NCBI GenBank assembly: GCA_910589395.1
Contig: CAJUTL010000002.1
Coordinates: 46,753 to 110,752, forward strand
Direction: 5' to 3'
Source of the DNA: an uncultured Oscillospiraceae bacterium
Lineage (GTDB): Bacteria > Bacillota_A > Clostridia > Oscillospirales > Acutalibacteraceae
Length of the DNA: 64,000 bases
The notes beneath the pieces are model-generated. The model saw only the letters and a program-made list of their open reading frames with translations. It did not search any database and was not told the origin of the DNA. Shown here piece by piece: positions 42,523 to 49,871 of the stretch. How positions within the stretch are numbered: position 1 is the stretch's first letter; every line of letters begins with the position of its first letter. The position numbers and the translations under genes are program-made.

Positions 42523-43098
42523 TTACTTCAATTTTAAGAACCTGCGCACCTGACTGCTGAATTTTCGGAAATACAGGGCGATCAGGCCGTTCAGGGCCCT
42601 GTCGTACAGCACGAAGACCAGGTTTGCCAGAAGCAGCAGTACAAGGGGCGTGGCTTTTCCCAAAAACTCAACGGTTTCCCAGGGGATCCCCAGCATGAAC
42701 ACGGCAAGCAGGGTTTCCGTTACCACGGCGGCGTTGAAAATCAAAAGCTTCAGCACATAGCGGAGCGTTTTGTTTTTCACCCTGTCCAATACGCCTGTCA
42801 GCACGGGATAATAGCCGAAAAACAGCAGATAAAGCAGGGCCGCTTCCCGGTCCGGCGCCAGCAGAAAGGAAAGTCCGGCGCACACGGCAAAGGTGCCGAA
42901 GCCCCAGGAAATCCCCACCTCAGCCACTACCGGGATCAAAAGACATCCGGCAATTGCGGGCAGAGCCAGAGTAGCCACGGGAATGATCCCTGTAAAGAAC
43001 ATCACCACCGTGGACAGCGCCGCTAAAATACCGCAGAGAGCCGCTTTCATGGAATTTTTCGTAATATCACTTCCCGAAACAAGAACGGCGAGGGCCAT
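42523..43098 (-). CDS. Integral membrane protein, possibly ECF-substrate-component-like
   Basis: A 191-residue protein with five or six helices. The start KAALCGILAALSTVVMFFTG resembles S components of ECF vitamin transporters and related clostridial membrane proteins, but no binding motif identifies a ligand. It ends in a basic tail (FRKFSSQVRRFLKLK). Start is uncertain: ATG 43098 has AGGGAAG upstream, while ATG 43050 would drop 16 residues. It lies downstream of the J-protein gene on the same strand, separated by tandem palindromic repeats. Confidence 0.72.
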   Translation of the reverse strand: MALAVLVSGSDITKNSMKAALCGILAALSTVVMFFTGIIPVATLALPAIAGCLLIPVVAEVGISWGFGTFAVCAGLSFLLAPDREAALLYLLFFGYYPVLTGVLDRVKNKTLRYVLKLLIFNAAVVTETLLAVFMLGIPWETVEFLGKATPLVLLLLANLVFVLYDRALNGLIALYFRKFSSQVRRFLKLK

Positions 43099-43224
43099 AA
43101 AAGCTTCCCTACACCGATCAAAGGATAGGAAACAACAAAGAGAAAGATAAAAGGTTTCTTTCATCAACGACTGCCGCAACGGAAAATCGGAACCCGATTT
43201 TCCGTTTTAGAAACTACGCAGCAG

Positions 43225-43446
43225 CTGCCGCAGTGAAGAAGCCCAGTGTTTTTCGTGAGAAAAACCGGTCGCTTCGTGACCGAGGGCTTCTTCCAAAGCA
43301 AAATTCGAAACGAATTTTGCGTTTTAACAATCTTGTAGTAACTGCCGCAGTGAAGAAGCCCGGTGTTTTTCGTGAGAAAAACCGGTCGCTTCGTGACCGA
43401 GGGCTTCTTCCAAAGCAAAATTCGAAACGAATTTTGCGTTTTAACA
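43225..43446. repeat. 117-bp tandem palindromic repeat (about 1.9 copies)
   Basis: CTGCCGCAGTGAAGAAGCCC occurs at 43225 and 43342, 117 bases apart, and the units are almost identical. Each contains GAAGAAGCCC/GGGCTTCTTC arms around GTTTTTC/GAGAAAAAC and GGTCGC..GACC, then the hairpin GCAAAATTCG/CGAATTTTGC. The last copy runs into the stop codon of the J-protein gene. A related hairpin, GGAAAATCGG/CCGATTTTCC, lies at 43180-43204. Confidence 0.93.
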
Positions 43447-44067
43447 ACACGGAATCAAGTCTCCGCCCATGCACTCGCAGCAGCAATCGGCACAGATCAG
43501 GGAGGAACACAGATCGCAGGAATTACAGCTGCCGTCCATGCCCCGGTTGGGGTTATAGCCGCCGTATACGCCGCTTCTCTGGTTCATGGTCTGGTTCAGG
43601 GCCGCGCTGTACTCTCCGTTTCCGGGGTCCATCTGGCAGGCCCGGGAAAAGTGGTCCTTCGCTTCCTCCAACCAGCCCCGGCGGTACAGTACCGAGCCCT
43701 TCAGGAAATACCATTCTGCGTTGCGGCGCTCCGGCGGCACACCGTTTAAGATCTGCTCGGCGTCGGCAATACGGCCCGCCATGATCAGGCTTCGCACATC
43801 GCGGAACCCGGAAGCGGCGTTGTTCCCCACAGGGTTGTACCCGCCTGCGGCATACCCTCTCTGTCCCCCGGCTTTTCGCTGGGCGGTGATGGCGTCGTAA
43901 GCCTCGTTGATTTCCTTCATCTTCTCGTCGGCAAGCTCTTTTAAGGGACTTTCGGCATATTGATCCGGGTGGTATTTTTTGGCCAGGTTTCGGTAGGCTT
44001 CCTTTACCTGTTCATCGGTGGCGGAGGGCGATACGCCCAGCACCTTATAGGGGTCTGACATGCTCAT
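43441..44067 (-). CDS. J-domain protein with C-terminal cysteine string
   Basis: A 208-residue protein. Residues 3-65 are a DnaJ J domain with the HPD triad at 33-35, which should stimulate an Hsp70 ATPase. Residues 80-150 contain a TPR-like pair of helices (AEWYFLKGSVLYRRGWLEEAKDHFSRA). A Gly/Asn/Tyr linker leads to residues 181-208, which hold ten cysteines and end in PCC. There is no signal peptide. It lies 92 bases downstream of the DUF5685-like gene, probably in one transcript. The cysteine tail is either metal-binding or lipid-modified; the sequence does not decide. Confidence 0.85.
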   Translation of the reverse strand: MSMSDPYKVLGVSPSATDEQVKEAYRNLAKKYHPDQYAESPLKELADEKMKEINEAYDAITAQRKAGGQRGYAAGGYNPVGNNAASGFRDVRSLIMAGRIADAEQILNGVPPERRNAEWYFLKGSVLYRRGWLEEAKDHFSRACQMDPGNGEYSAALNQTMNQRSGVYGGYNPNRGMDGSCNSCDLCSSLICADCCCECMGGDLIPCC

Positions 44068-44159
44068 TCTTACGTTCCCTTTCCTCTCTCATTTCGGACT
44101 GCTGTTCAAAAAGCGAATTTGCGTTTTTTCTGATAATCGCAAATCGCATTTTTTCCTTT

Positions 44160-45092
44160 TTAGGTTCCTTCTTTTCCGGGGCGCTTCCGCCGTTTTTTCT
44201 TTACGTGCAGAAACAGGATCTCCCGTTGTATCTCAGGCAAGCCCTTTTGCGCCACATTTTCTATGATCGGGCCGAAAAGCTTTAAATCGATCAGGTTCAA
44301 GGGGGGCAGCAGCATGGCCGCCGTGGCGTTCAGGGCCTCGTTGCAGGCAGCTTCAGCGGACCGGAGTTCTTCTTCCGAAAGCTGCCGCTTTTCAGAAAGG
44401 CCCAGCCGAAGCAGGAAGGGGTTGAATTTCCCCTGCCTGGCGTCCTCCCGCAGATCGTCGGAGGCGTCCATTAAATAGACCCAGCGCCCTAAAAAATAAC
44501 CGAACTGGCCCAAAGCCAGTTTTTGGCCTTGGGCTGACTCTTGGCCCTCGGCTTCTCCGGCAAGCTCCTCAAAAAGCCCCTGCAGCAGCTGGGCAGTAGG
44601 CTCCGCGCACTCATCGGGGCCGGCCCTTTTTTCTTCCGCCGCTTTCTGCCCTTCCATGGCGGCTTGCGCAAGCTCCGCCAAAAGGGGATATCGCCCCGCC
44701 GCCCTTTTCGCCTTGCGGGAAACCAGCGGCAGCAGCAAGGCGCAGCCGAGAGATTTGAAAAAGCCCTCGTCCTCCCGGTCATCCCGCAGCTTGTGCCAGG
44801 TCAGCAACACGGAAAGGGCCGCCGCCTTTTGATAGGCTTCCCCGTCCGCCTTCAAATATCGGCATTTCTTCATGGGGTTCGCCGCGCACCGTCCCGCTTC
44901 CTCGCAAACCGTTTGTCCGGAAGCGGCCAGGGTCAGCATGGCGTAAAAGGTACAGTCGTAGCTTAGGGAAAACCGGGCAAGCCATCCGTATTCCTTTCCC
45001 AACACCCGGCAGAGCTGGCAATAAATTCCTTTATACTGCTCATATTCCTTTACCAGCAATTCCGATTGGAACGGGCGCACATACCCAAACAT
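44160..45092 (-). CDS. DUF5685-like protein with isoprenoid-synthase-like Asp motifs
   Basis: A 310-residue protein starting MFGYVRPFQSELLVKEYEQY, which I recall as typical of clostridial DUF5685 proteins; no function is known. The N-terminal part has cysteines at 25, 28, 63, 69 and 77. Two Asp-rich motifs stand out: DDRED at 104-108 and DASDD at 209-213 followed by LREDARQGKFNPF. The second resembles the D-x-x-x-D-A-R-x-G segment of squalene/phytoene synthases. A basic tail (KKKRRKRPGK) ends it. It is co-oriented with the cysteine-string J-protein. Confidence 0.8.
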   Translation of the reverse strand: MFGYVRPFQSELLVKEYEQYKGIYCQLCRVLGKEYGWLARFSLSYDCTFYAMLTLAASGQTVCEEAGRCAANPMKKCRYLKADGEAYQKAAALSVLLTWHKLRDDREDEGFFKSLGCALLLPLVSRKAKRAAGRYPLLAELAQAAMEGQKAAEEKRAGPDECAEPTAQLLQGLFEELAGEAEGQESAQGQKLALGQFGYFLGRWVYLMDASDDLREDARQGKFNPFLLRLGLSEKRQLSEEELRSAEAACNEALNATAAMLLPPLNLIDLKLFGPIIENVAQKGLPEIQREILFLHVKKKRRKRPGKEGT

Positions 45093-45104
45093 ATCCCTGC
45101 CCCT

Positions 45105-45374
45105 TTTTGCCGCTGTTGCACGTCACTTGCGGTGGGCGATCGAGAAGCTTCTCTGTGCAAATCGAAGCCACACCGCCCGACTATGACTTTTGCCGTTATT
45201 GTACTCCACCTGCGGTGGGCGATCGAGAAGCTTCTCTGTGCAAATCGAAGCCACACCGCCCGACTATGACTTTTGCCGTTATTGTACTCCACCTGCGGTG
45301 GGCAATCGAGAAGCTTCTCTGTGCAAATCGAAGCAACGCTGCCCGACTATGACTTTTGCCGTTATTGTACTCTA
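45105..45374. repeat. 83-bp tandem repeat (about 3.2 copies)
   Basis: TGCGGTGGGC recurs at 45128, 45211 and 45294, exactly 83 bases apart, and each unit carries TTTTGCCGTTATTGTACTCC, the palindrome AGAAGCTTCT and ACCGCCCGACTATGAC. The first copy is the most diverged, and a partial fourth ends at about 45374. It lies directly upstream of the DUF5685-like gene. Open frames across it are repeat artefacts. Confidence 0.95.
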
Positions 45375-45387
45375 TTTGCCCGGGAAG

Positions 45388-45416
45388 TTGTTGAACACAC
45401 TGTAAATAATTATAGT
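45388..45416 (+). promoter_or_regulatory. Promoter-like site before an orphan terminator
   Basis: TTGTTG (45388-45393), 17 bases, TATAGT (45411-45416). A transcript would start at about 45423 and run directly into the hairpin that follows. Confidence 0.5.
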
Positions 45417-45420
45417 CAAA

Positions 45421-45475
45421 GCCGTAAGAAATCGCAAGGGAATCTCCCTGCGAGCTCTTACGGCTTTTCTTTTTT
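45421..45475 (+). terminator. Orphan terminator
   Basis: GCCGTAAGA..CGCA.GGGA and TCCC.GCG..TCTTACGGC form a long interrupted stem followed by TTTTCTTTTTT. No plus-strand gene precedes it. The stretch from here to 45624 shows nothing recognisable. Confidence 0.8.
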
Positions 45476-45624
45476 CCCTATTCTCAGAAAACTGTCTTTT
45501 TTCCTCAAACCGGCGGAGCTCCTATCAAAAATTCTCAAAACAGGAAATTGCTTTTGCGTTTTTCTTTCGGACCCGCCTTATTTCGGACGAAAAGCCGGCA
45601 TTACTTCGGTACCAAAGGCAGATT

Positions 45625-46032
45625 TTAATTGAGCTTATCCAATTCTTTTTTCATGGTTTCCCAGAATTGTTCTATGAGATCGTTAGAATCCAGTTTTTCC
45701 TCCAGCATGCGAAGCCTGCTGATCAGCGCCCTTTCCCGCATGCGCAGATCACCGATCTGCTCCGGCGGATCTACCGGCTTGCGCCTGACCCGGATCCCGA
45801 TCTCCTTTTCCGGATACTGTTCCGGCTGGAAAAAAGCTTCCAGCGGCAAGTTGAATACCACGGCAAGCTGCTGCAGATCCTCTATGCTAAAGGCACATTT
45901 TCCCCCCTCCTTATAAGAGTAGGCGGAGCGGGAACAATCCAGAGCCTTTGCCAGGGAATCCTGAGAATACCCGATCTCCATGCGAAACTTTCTCACAGTT
46001 TCGCCAAGTGTTTGCCGATCTACAAATCCCAT
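45625..46032 (-). CDS. XRE-family transcriptional regulator
   Basis: A 135-residue protein. The helix-turn-helix spans residues 8-65 (LGETVRKFRMEIGYSQDSLAKAL, then SRSAYSYKEGG), and NLPLEAFF ends the domain. A predicted coiled coil with MRERALISRLRMLEEKLDS fills the C terminus and may dimerise it. The ATG has AAGGAG upstream. It is divergent from a second HTH gene, with an inverted-repeat operator candidate between them. Confidence 0.9.
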   Translation of the reverse strand: MGFVDRQTLGETVRKFRMEIGYSQDSLAKALDCSRSAYSYKEGGKCAFSIEDLQQLAVVFNLPLEAFFQPEQYPEKEIGIRVRRKPVDPPEQIGDLRMRERALISRLRMLEEKLDSNDLIEQFWETMKKELDKLN

Positions 46033-46120
46033 AATAAGTCATCTCCTTAGTGAACATTCGCCACATTACTGCCATTTTACCCTATTCTGGGGCGGAAGTC
46101 AATCTTTTTGGAAAAAATTC

Positions 46121-46155
46121 AGAGTATATAACTCTAAAAACGCTTTCTTAGAGTT
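46121..46155. promoter_or_regulatory. Operator candidate between divergent HTH genes
   Basis: AGAGTATATAACTCT (46121-46135) is an imperfect palindrome. Its right half ACTCTAA pairs again with TTAGAGT at 46148-46154, leaving 10 bases between. AGAGT-type half-sites thus occur three times in 35 bases between the divergent XRE genes. Confidence 0.6.
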
Positions 46156-46205
46156 TAATCCGCTAAAATTTTGACGTAAATAATTCCAAAAGGAGGCACC
46201 CTACA

Positions 46206-46436
46206 TTGCCGTACAAATACTACGAAAAAATCAGAGAAATGCGGGAAGACAGAAAGCTGAGCCAGCAGGATATTGCCGACTTGCTTCACATCGGCCAGCG
46301 CACTTACTCAGACTATGAGACCGGAAAGACCCGTATCCCGGTAGAAAGCGTGATCGCGCTGGCCAAATTTTACGATGTAGATCTGAATTACCTCACCGGA
46401 ATCAGCCAGGAAAAGAACCCTTTTCCCGAAAAATAG
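46206..46436 (+). CDS. Small XRE-family transcriptional regulator
   Basis: A 76-residue protein that is essentially one Cro/CI helix-turn-helix: IREMREDRKLSQQDIADLL, recognition helix QRTYSDYETG, and the family end VIALAKFYDVDLNYLTGI. The start is TTG with AAAGGAGG 9 bases upstream. It is divergent from the longer XRE gene at 46032, and the two may regulate each other through the shared operator. Confidence 0.9.
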   Translation: MPYKYYEKIREMREDRKLSQQDIADLLHIGQRTYSDYETGKTRIPVESVIALAKFYDVDLNYLTGISQEKNPFPEK

Positions 46437-46589
46437 TTGTTGGCTGCAAGTGGCCAGCTGTCAGAAAAAGCAGGGGTGGCATTTCTTGACTTTTCTCTAA
46501 AAAGAACTGACTGCTTACAGCGCAATAACTCTAACTCCATGAATAAGAACATCGCCTGATGCTTATATATAAGCAGGGCGGTGTTTTTT

Positions 46590-47480
46590 ATGGGAACAAT
46601 CCGAAAAAGGCGGGGGCTGTATGGACTGGTCAAGGTGAATTGGAAGGCGGTTTCCGGCGCGTTATTGGGAATTGCGGCAATTTTCGCGGCCCTGTTTACC
46701 GTCAGCGCCGCCACAGTGGAGCAGGGAGTGGCGCTGCCTGTGGTGATGTATCATTCCGTGCTCAAGGACGAGGCCTATCACGGAAAATACGTGATCTCCC
46801 CCCAGGAGCTGGAAAGCGATATGCTTTATTTGAAAAGCCAGGGGTATACTACTATCTTGCCGGAGGAGCTGCTTGCTTACGCCCAGGGAAAAGAGCTGCC
46901 GGAAAAACCTGTTTTGCTCACCTTTGACGATGGTTACTACAATAACTATCTGTACGCCTTTGAGCTTGCGAAGAAGCACGAGTGTAAATTTCTGATCGCG
47001 CCTATCGGCTACTATTCGGATTTTTATACGCAAACCGGAGAGAAAAATGGGTATTATACCCATTGTACTTGGGAACAGCTTCGGGAAATGGCCGATTCCG
47101 GCCTGGTAGAGGTGGGAAACCACAGCTATAACCTTCATAAGGGGAGCGGAAGCCCCGTAGGGGTAAAAAAAGCCTCCGGAGAAACTGAGGAGGCTTACCG
47201 GGAAAGGCTGACAAAGGATCTTCTCAGCGCCCAGGAAGCGGTGGAAAAGCACGTGGGGAAAAAGCCCCGGGTCTTTGTATATCCTTTCGGCGCGGTGAGC
47301 AAGACCACTCCGGAGCTGGTGCAGTCTCTGGGATTTTCCATGACCCTGACCTGCGAGGAAAAGATCAGCTATGTGACACGGGACCCGAATTCCTTTTATG
47401 GCCTGGGCCGGTACCTGCGGCCCTCCGGCATGAGCTCTCAGGATTTTTTCACAAAACGCATGAAACTGGGAAAGAGCTGA
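46590..47480 (+). CDS. Polysaccharide deacetylase family protein (CE4)
   Basis: Removes N-acetyl groups from peptidoglycan or another amino sugar polymer outside the cell. The 296-residue protein has a basic N terminus and a membrane helix/signal anchor at about 21-42. The NodB domain follows, with VVMYHSV, the catalytic LTFDDGYYNNY and the metal motif VGNHSYNLH. The His ligand pattern is H-S-x2-L-H. VYPFGAVS and a C-terminal strand close it. ATG 46590 is preferred to GTG 46581, though the ribosome site (GGGCGGTG) is weak. Confidence 0.9.
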   Translation: MGTIRKRRGLYGLVKVNWKAVSGALLGIAAIFAALFTVSAATVEQGVALPVVMYHSVLKDEAYHGKYVISPQELESDMLYLKSQGYTTILPEELLAYAQGKELPEKPVLLTFDDGYYNNYLYAFELAKKHECKFLIAPIGYYSDFYTQTGEKNGYYTHCTWEQLREMADSGLVEVGNHSYNLHKGSGSPVGVKKASGETEEAYRERLTKDLLSAQEAVEKHVGKKPRVFVYPFGAVSKTTPELVQSLGFSMTLTCEEKISYVTRDPNSFYGLGRYLRPSGMSSQDFFTKRMKLGKS

Positions 47481-47509
47481 TTCGGGCCTGATGGAAAGGA
47501 GAAAATGAT

Positions 47510-48052
47510 ATGGCAAAGCTTTATCTCAGCCTGCCCTCACAGCCGGGAGAGGAATACCCCAACGGTGGAGAGGAGCAATATTGGATCGGCAAGGTTGCCG
47601 ACAGCCTGGAAGCCGCGCTTTCCAATTCCGGGGTCAAGCCCTTTCGAATCCCCGGAAGCGTGAAGGAAGGCAGATTGCTCCGGGCCGCGAACAGGGGAGA
47701 AAACTGCCTGTATCTCATGCTTTGCTCTCAAACGGCTCCGCCGGATTCCGCCGGGCAGAGAAAGGGCTCAGACGTGTATTATCGGGAACAGTGCGGTGTG
47801 GAAAAGGCGGCGGCAGAGTTGTTTGCCGCCCGCCTGAAGGAGATCTATCCTCAACCGGAGCTGGCGGGCACCAGACCTGTTTCGGAAACGGAGGAACAGG
47901 AGAAAGATGCTTCCCCCACACTTTTGATCAAGCTGGCTTATCGGGATAACCCTCAGGACGAAGCCTGGCTGGTAAATAACACCATAGAGATCGGCGAAAA
48001 GCTGGCCCAGGCCGCGGCGGAAGCATTGGGGCTTCCTTTTTTCCATGCTTGA
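47510..48052 (+). CDS. Degenerate N-acetylmuramoyl-L-alanine amidase-like protein
   Basis: A 180-residue protein whose overall pattern matches a clostridial amidase_3-type family: KLYLS start, the NGGEEQYW acidic motif (E21/E22), KGSDVYYREQ, and the end PTLLIKLAYRDNPQDEAWLVNNT. In active relatives the metal histidine sits in a LHSNAAP segment. Here the same place reads LCSQTAPP, with Cys72 for His. No signal peptide is seen. AAAGGAG precedes the ATG. The symporter gene overlaps its end by eight bases. I consider hydrolase activity doubtful. Confidence 0.75.
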   Translation: MAKLYLSLPSQPGEEYPNGGEEQYWIGKVADSLEAALSNSGVKPFRIPGSVKEGRLLRAANRGENCLYLMLCSQTAPPDSAGQRKGSDVYYREQCGVEKAAAELFAARLKEIYPQPELAGTRPVSETEEQEKDASPTLLIKLAYRDNPQDEAWLVNNTIEIGEKLAQAAAEALGLPFFHA

Positions 48053-49373
48053 GGCGCTGCGGGACGCCCTGTGGGGCTGGCATGTGCTGCTGCTGATTTT
48101 GGCGGCGGGAATCTTTTTTTCCTGCTCCACCGGCTTTTTCCAGCTTCGCCGTCTGGGAAGCTGGCTGAAGGTGGCGGTACTGGGCTCCCGGGAACAGAAA
48201 AAACAGGGGGGTGTGACCCAGTTCCAGGCGCTGACAGCGGCGCTGGCCGGGTCCATCGGCACCGGAAATATCGTGGGGGTGGCGGCCGCCATCACAGTGG
48301 GCGGCCCCGGGGCTCTGTTCTGGATGTGGGTGTCCTCCCTGTTCGGCATGATGACGGTATTCGCGGAAAATCTTCTGGCCGCCAGGTACAAAAACGCGCC
48401 GGGGGCGCTGGGGTATCTGGAAAAGGCTGGAAAGTGGGGAAAGCCCCTGGCAGCTTTCTACGCCGTGGGCTGCTGCCTTTCCTCCTTCGGCATGGGAAAC
48501 ATGACGCAGACCAACGCCTGCGCGGTTTCCCTGGAAAGCTTCGGACTTCCCGCTGCCGTGACCGGCATTTTTTTAGCGGCACTGGTGTTTTTTGTAGCCA
48601 GGGGCGGCCTGCGGTTCGCCGTAAGGATCACAGAGCGGCTGGTTCCCGCTATGACGCTGCTGTTTTTTGCGGCCTCCCTGGGAGTGCTGTGGGTCTTTCG
48701 GGAAAATCTGCCGGGGGCGTTTCACAGCATTTTGGAGGGGGCGTTCTCCCTGCGGGCCGGTGTGGGAGGAACCGCTGGAGCGCTGCTGGCCTTGAAAACG
48801 GGCGTATCCCGGGGCGTGTTCACCAACGAGGCGGGGCTTGGCAGCTCGGCCTTCGCCTATGGGGAGGTAAAGGGGAAAACTTCCATAGAGCTGGGGTACT
48901 TAGGGATCTTCCAGGTGTTTGTGGATACCATCGTCATGTGCACGGTGACAGGCCTGTGTATCCTGTGCTGCCGCTCCCCCATGCTGGAGGGGGCGAAGCT
49001 TACATTTTTTGCCTATGAATCCGCCTTGGGGCCCATAGGAAGCTGGGCGGTTTCCCTGTGTACGGCGCTGTTTGCCCTGGCTACGGTGATCTCCTGGTGC
49101 TGTTATGGCCGGGAAGGCTTATTTTATTTGACAAAGGGGAAGGGGAAAACTTTATTTGCGTTAGCCGCGGCGGCAGCCGCCTATTTCGGCTGCATTCTGC
49201 CTTTATCTGCCGTATTTCAACTGGGAGACGCCTTTAACGGACTGATGGCGATCCCCAACATTTTGGCGCTGTTCCGGCACAGAAAAGAGGTGCTGGACGT
49301 AGTGCGGGAAGCGGAAACAAACCGTGCCAAAGCTGGAAAAAGGCGGCTTTCACAAAATTTTCAAAAAACCTAG
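48045..49373 (+). CDS. Sodium:alanine symporter (AGCS family)
   Basis: Imports alanine or glycine with Na+. The 442-residue protein has about ten helices. Family motifs are visible: FFQLRRLG near the N terminus, the signature GSIGTGNIVGVAAAI near 73-87, GGPGALFWMWV, and TNEAGLGSSAFA near 262. It begins inside the end of the amidase-like gene, so translation is coupled. Its C terminus is basic. The darA promoter overlaps its stop codon. Confidence 0.95.
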   Translation: MLEALRDALWGWHVLLLILAAGIFFSCSTGFFQLRRLGSWLKVAVLGSREQKKQGGVTQFQALTAALAGSIGTGNIVGVAAAITVGGPGALFWMWVSSLFGMMTVFAENLLAARYKNAPGALGYLEKAGKWGKPLAAFYAVGCCLSSFGMGNMTQTNACAVSLESFGLPAAVTGIFLAALVFFVARGGLRFAVRITERLVPAMTLLFFAASLGVLWVFRENLPGAFHSILEGAFSLRAGVGGTAGALLALKTGVSRGVFTNEAGLGSSAFAYGEVKGKTSIELGYLGIFQVFVDTIVMCTVTGLCILCCRSPMLEGAKLTFFAYESALGPIGSWAVSLCTALFALATVISWCCYGREGLFYLTKGKGKTLFALAAAAAAYFGCILPLSAVFQLGDAFNGLMAIPNILALFRHRKEVLDVVREAETNRAKAGKRRLSQNFQKT

Positions 49374-49399
49374 CATTTTTCCCGGTCTTATGCTATACT
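49371..49399 (+). promoter_or_regulatory. Promoter of the darA-holB-ricT operon
   Basis: TATACT (49394-49399) with an extended TG box (TGC before it) and a weak -35 TAGCAT (49371-49376) 17 bases away. It overlaps the symporter stop and lies about 150 bases before darA. The leader up to 49547 shows no recognised structure. Confidence 0.6.
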
Positions 49400-49547
49400 G
49401 AATGCAGAAGGAAGCACATGCTTCGTTTCTCTGTTTCTTTGTTGGTTTCTCCCGGCTGACCCTGCTGCTGGCAGGAGGGCCGGATCGTTCAAAATCCATA
49501 CGGGCAAAGAAAAGTTTTCCAAACGGCCCGGAAAGGCAGGTATTTTT

Positions 49548-49871
49548 ATGAAACTGATCCTTGCGATCGTAAGCAATGATGACAGCGGCGCGGTGTCCTC
49601 CGCGCTGACCCGGGAAGGCTATTCCGTAACGAAGCTTGCCACCACAGGCGGGTTTCTGATGGCGGGCAACACCACCTTTATCTCCGGTGTGGACGATGAA
49701 AAGGTGGACGATGTGATCAGCCTGATCTCCAAATACAGCAGCCGCAGAACTCAGATCGTACCCAGCACCTCCACTATGGACGTGGGAATGTATTCCTCCT
49801 TCCCTGTGGAGGTCACGGTGGGCGGTTCTACCATATTCGTGCTGAATGTGGACCGCTTTGAAAAGGTCTGA
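49548..49871 (+). CDS. darA: Cyclic-di-AMP receptor, PII-like
   Basis: Small cytosolic trimer that binds c-di-AMP; its targets are not settled. The 107-residue protein shows the family pattern: KLILAIVSNDDSGAVSSAL, TKLATTGGFLMAGNTTFISG, and EVTVGGSTIFVLNVDRFEK. In Firmicutes it lies beside holB, as here. Its stop overlaps the holB start by one base (TGATG). Confidence 0.95.
   Translation: MKLILAIVSNDDSGAVSSALTREGYSVTKLATTGGFLMAGNTTFISGVDDEKVDDVISLISKYSSRRTQIVPSTSTMDVGMYSSFPVEVTVGGSTIFVLNVDRFEKV

Noticed and set aside
45066..45632. Overlapping small frames across the 83-bp repeats
   Set aside because: All three frames stay open only because of the repeat, and no start has a ribosome site.
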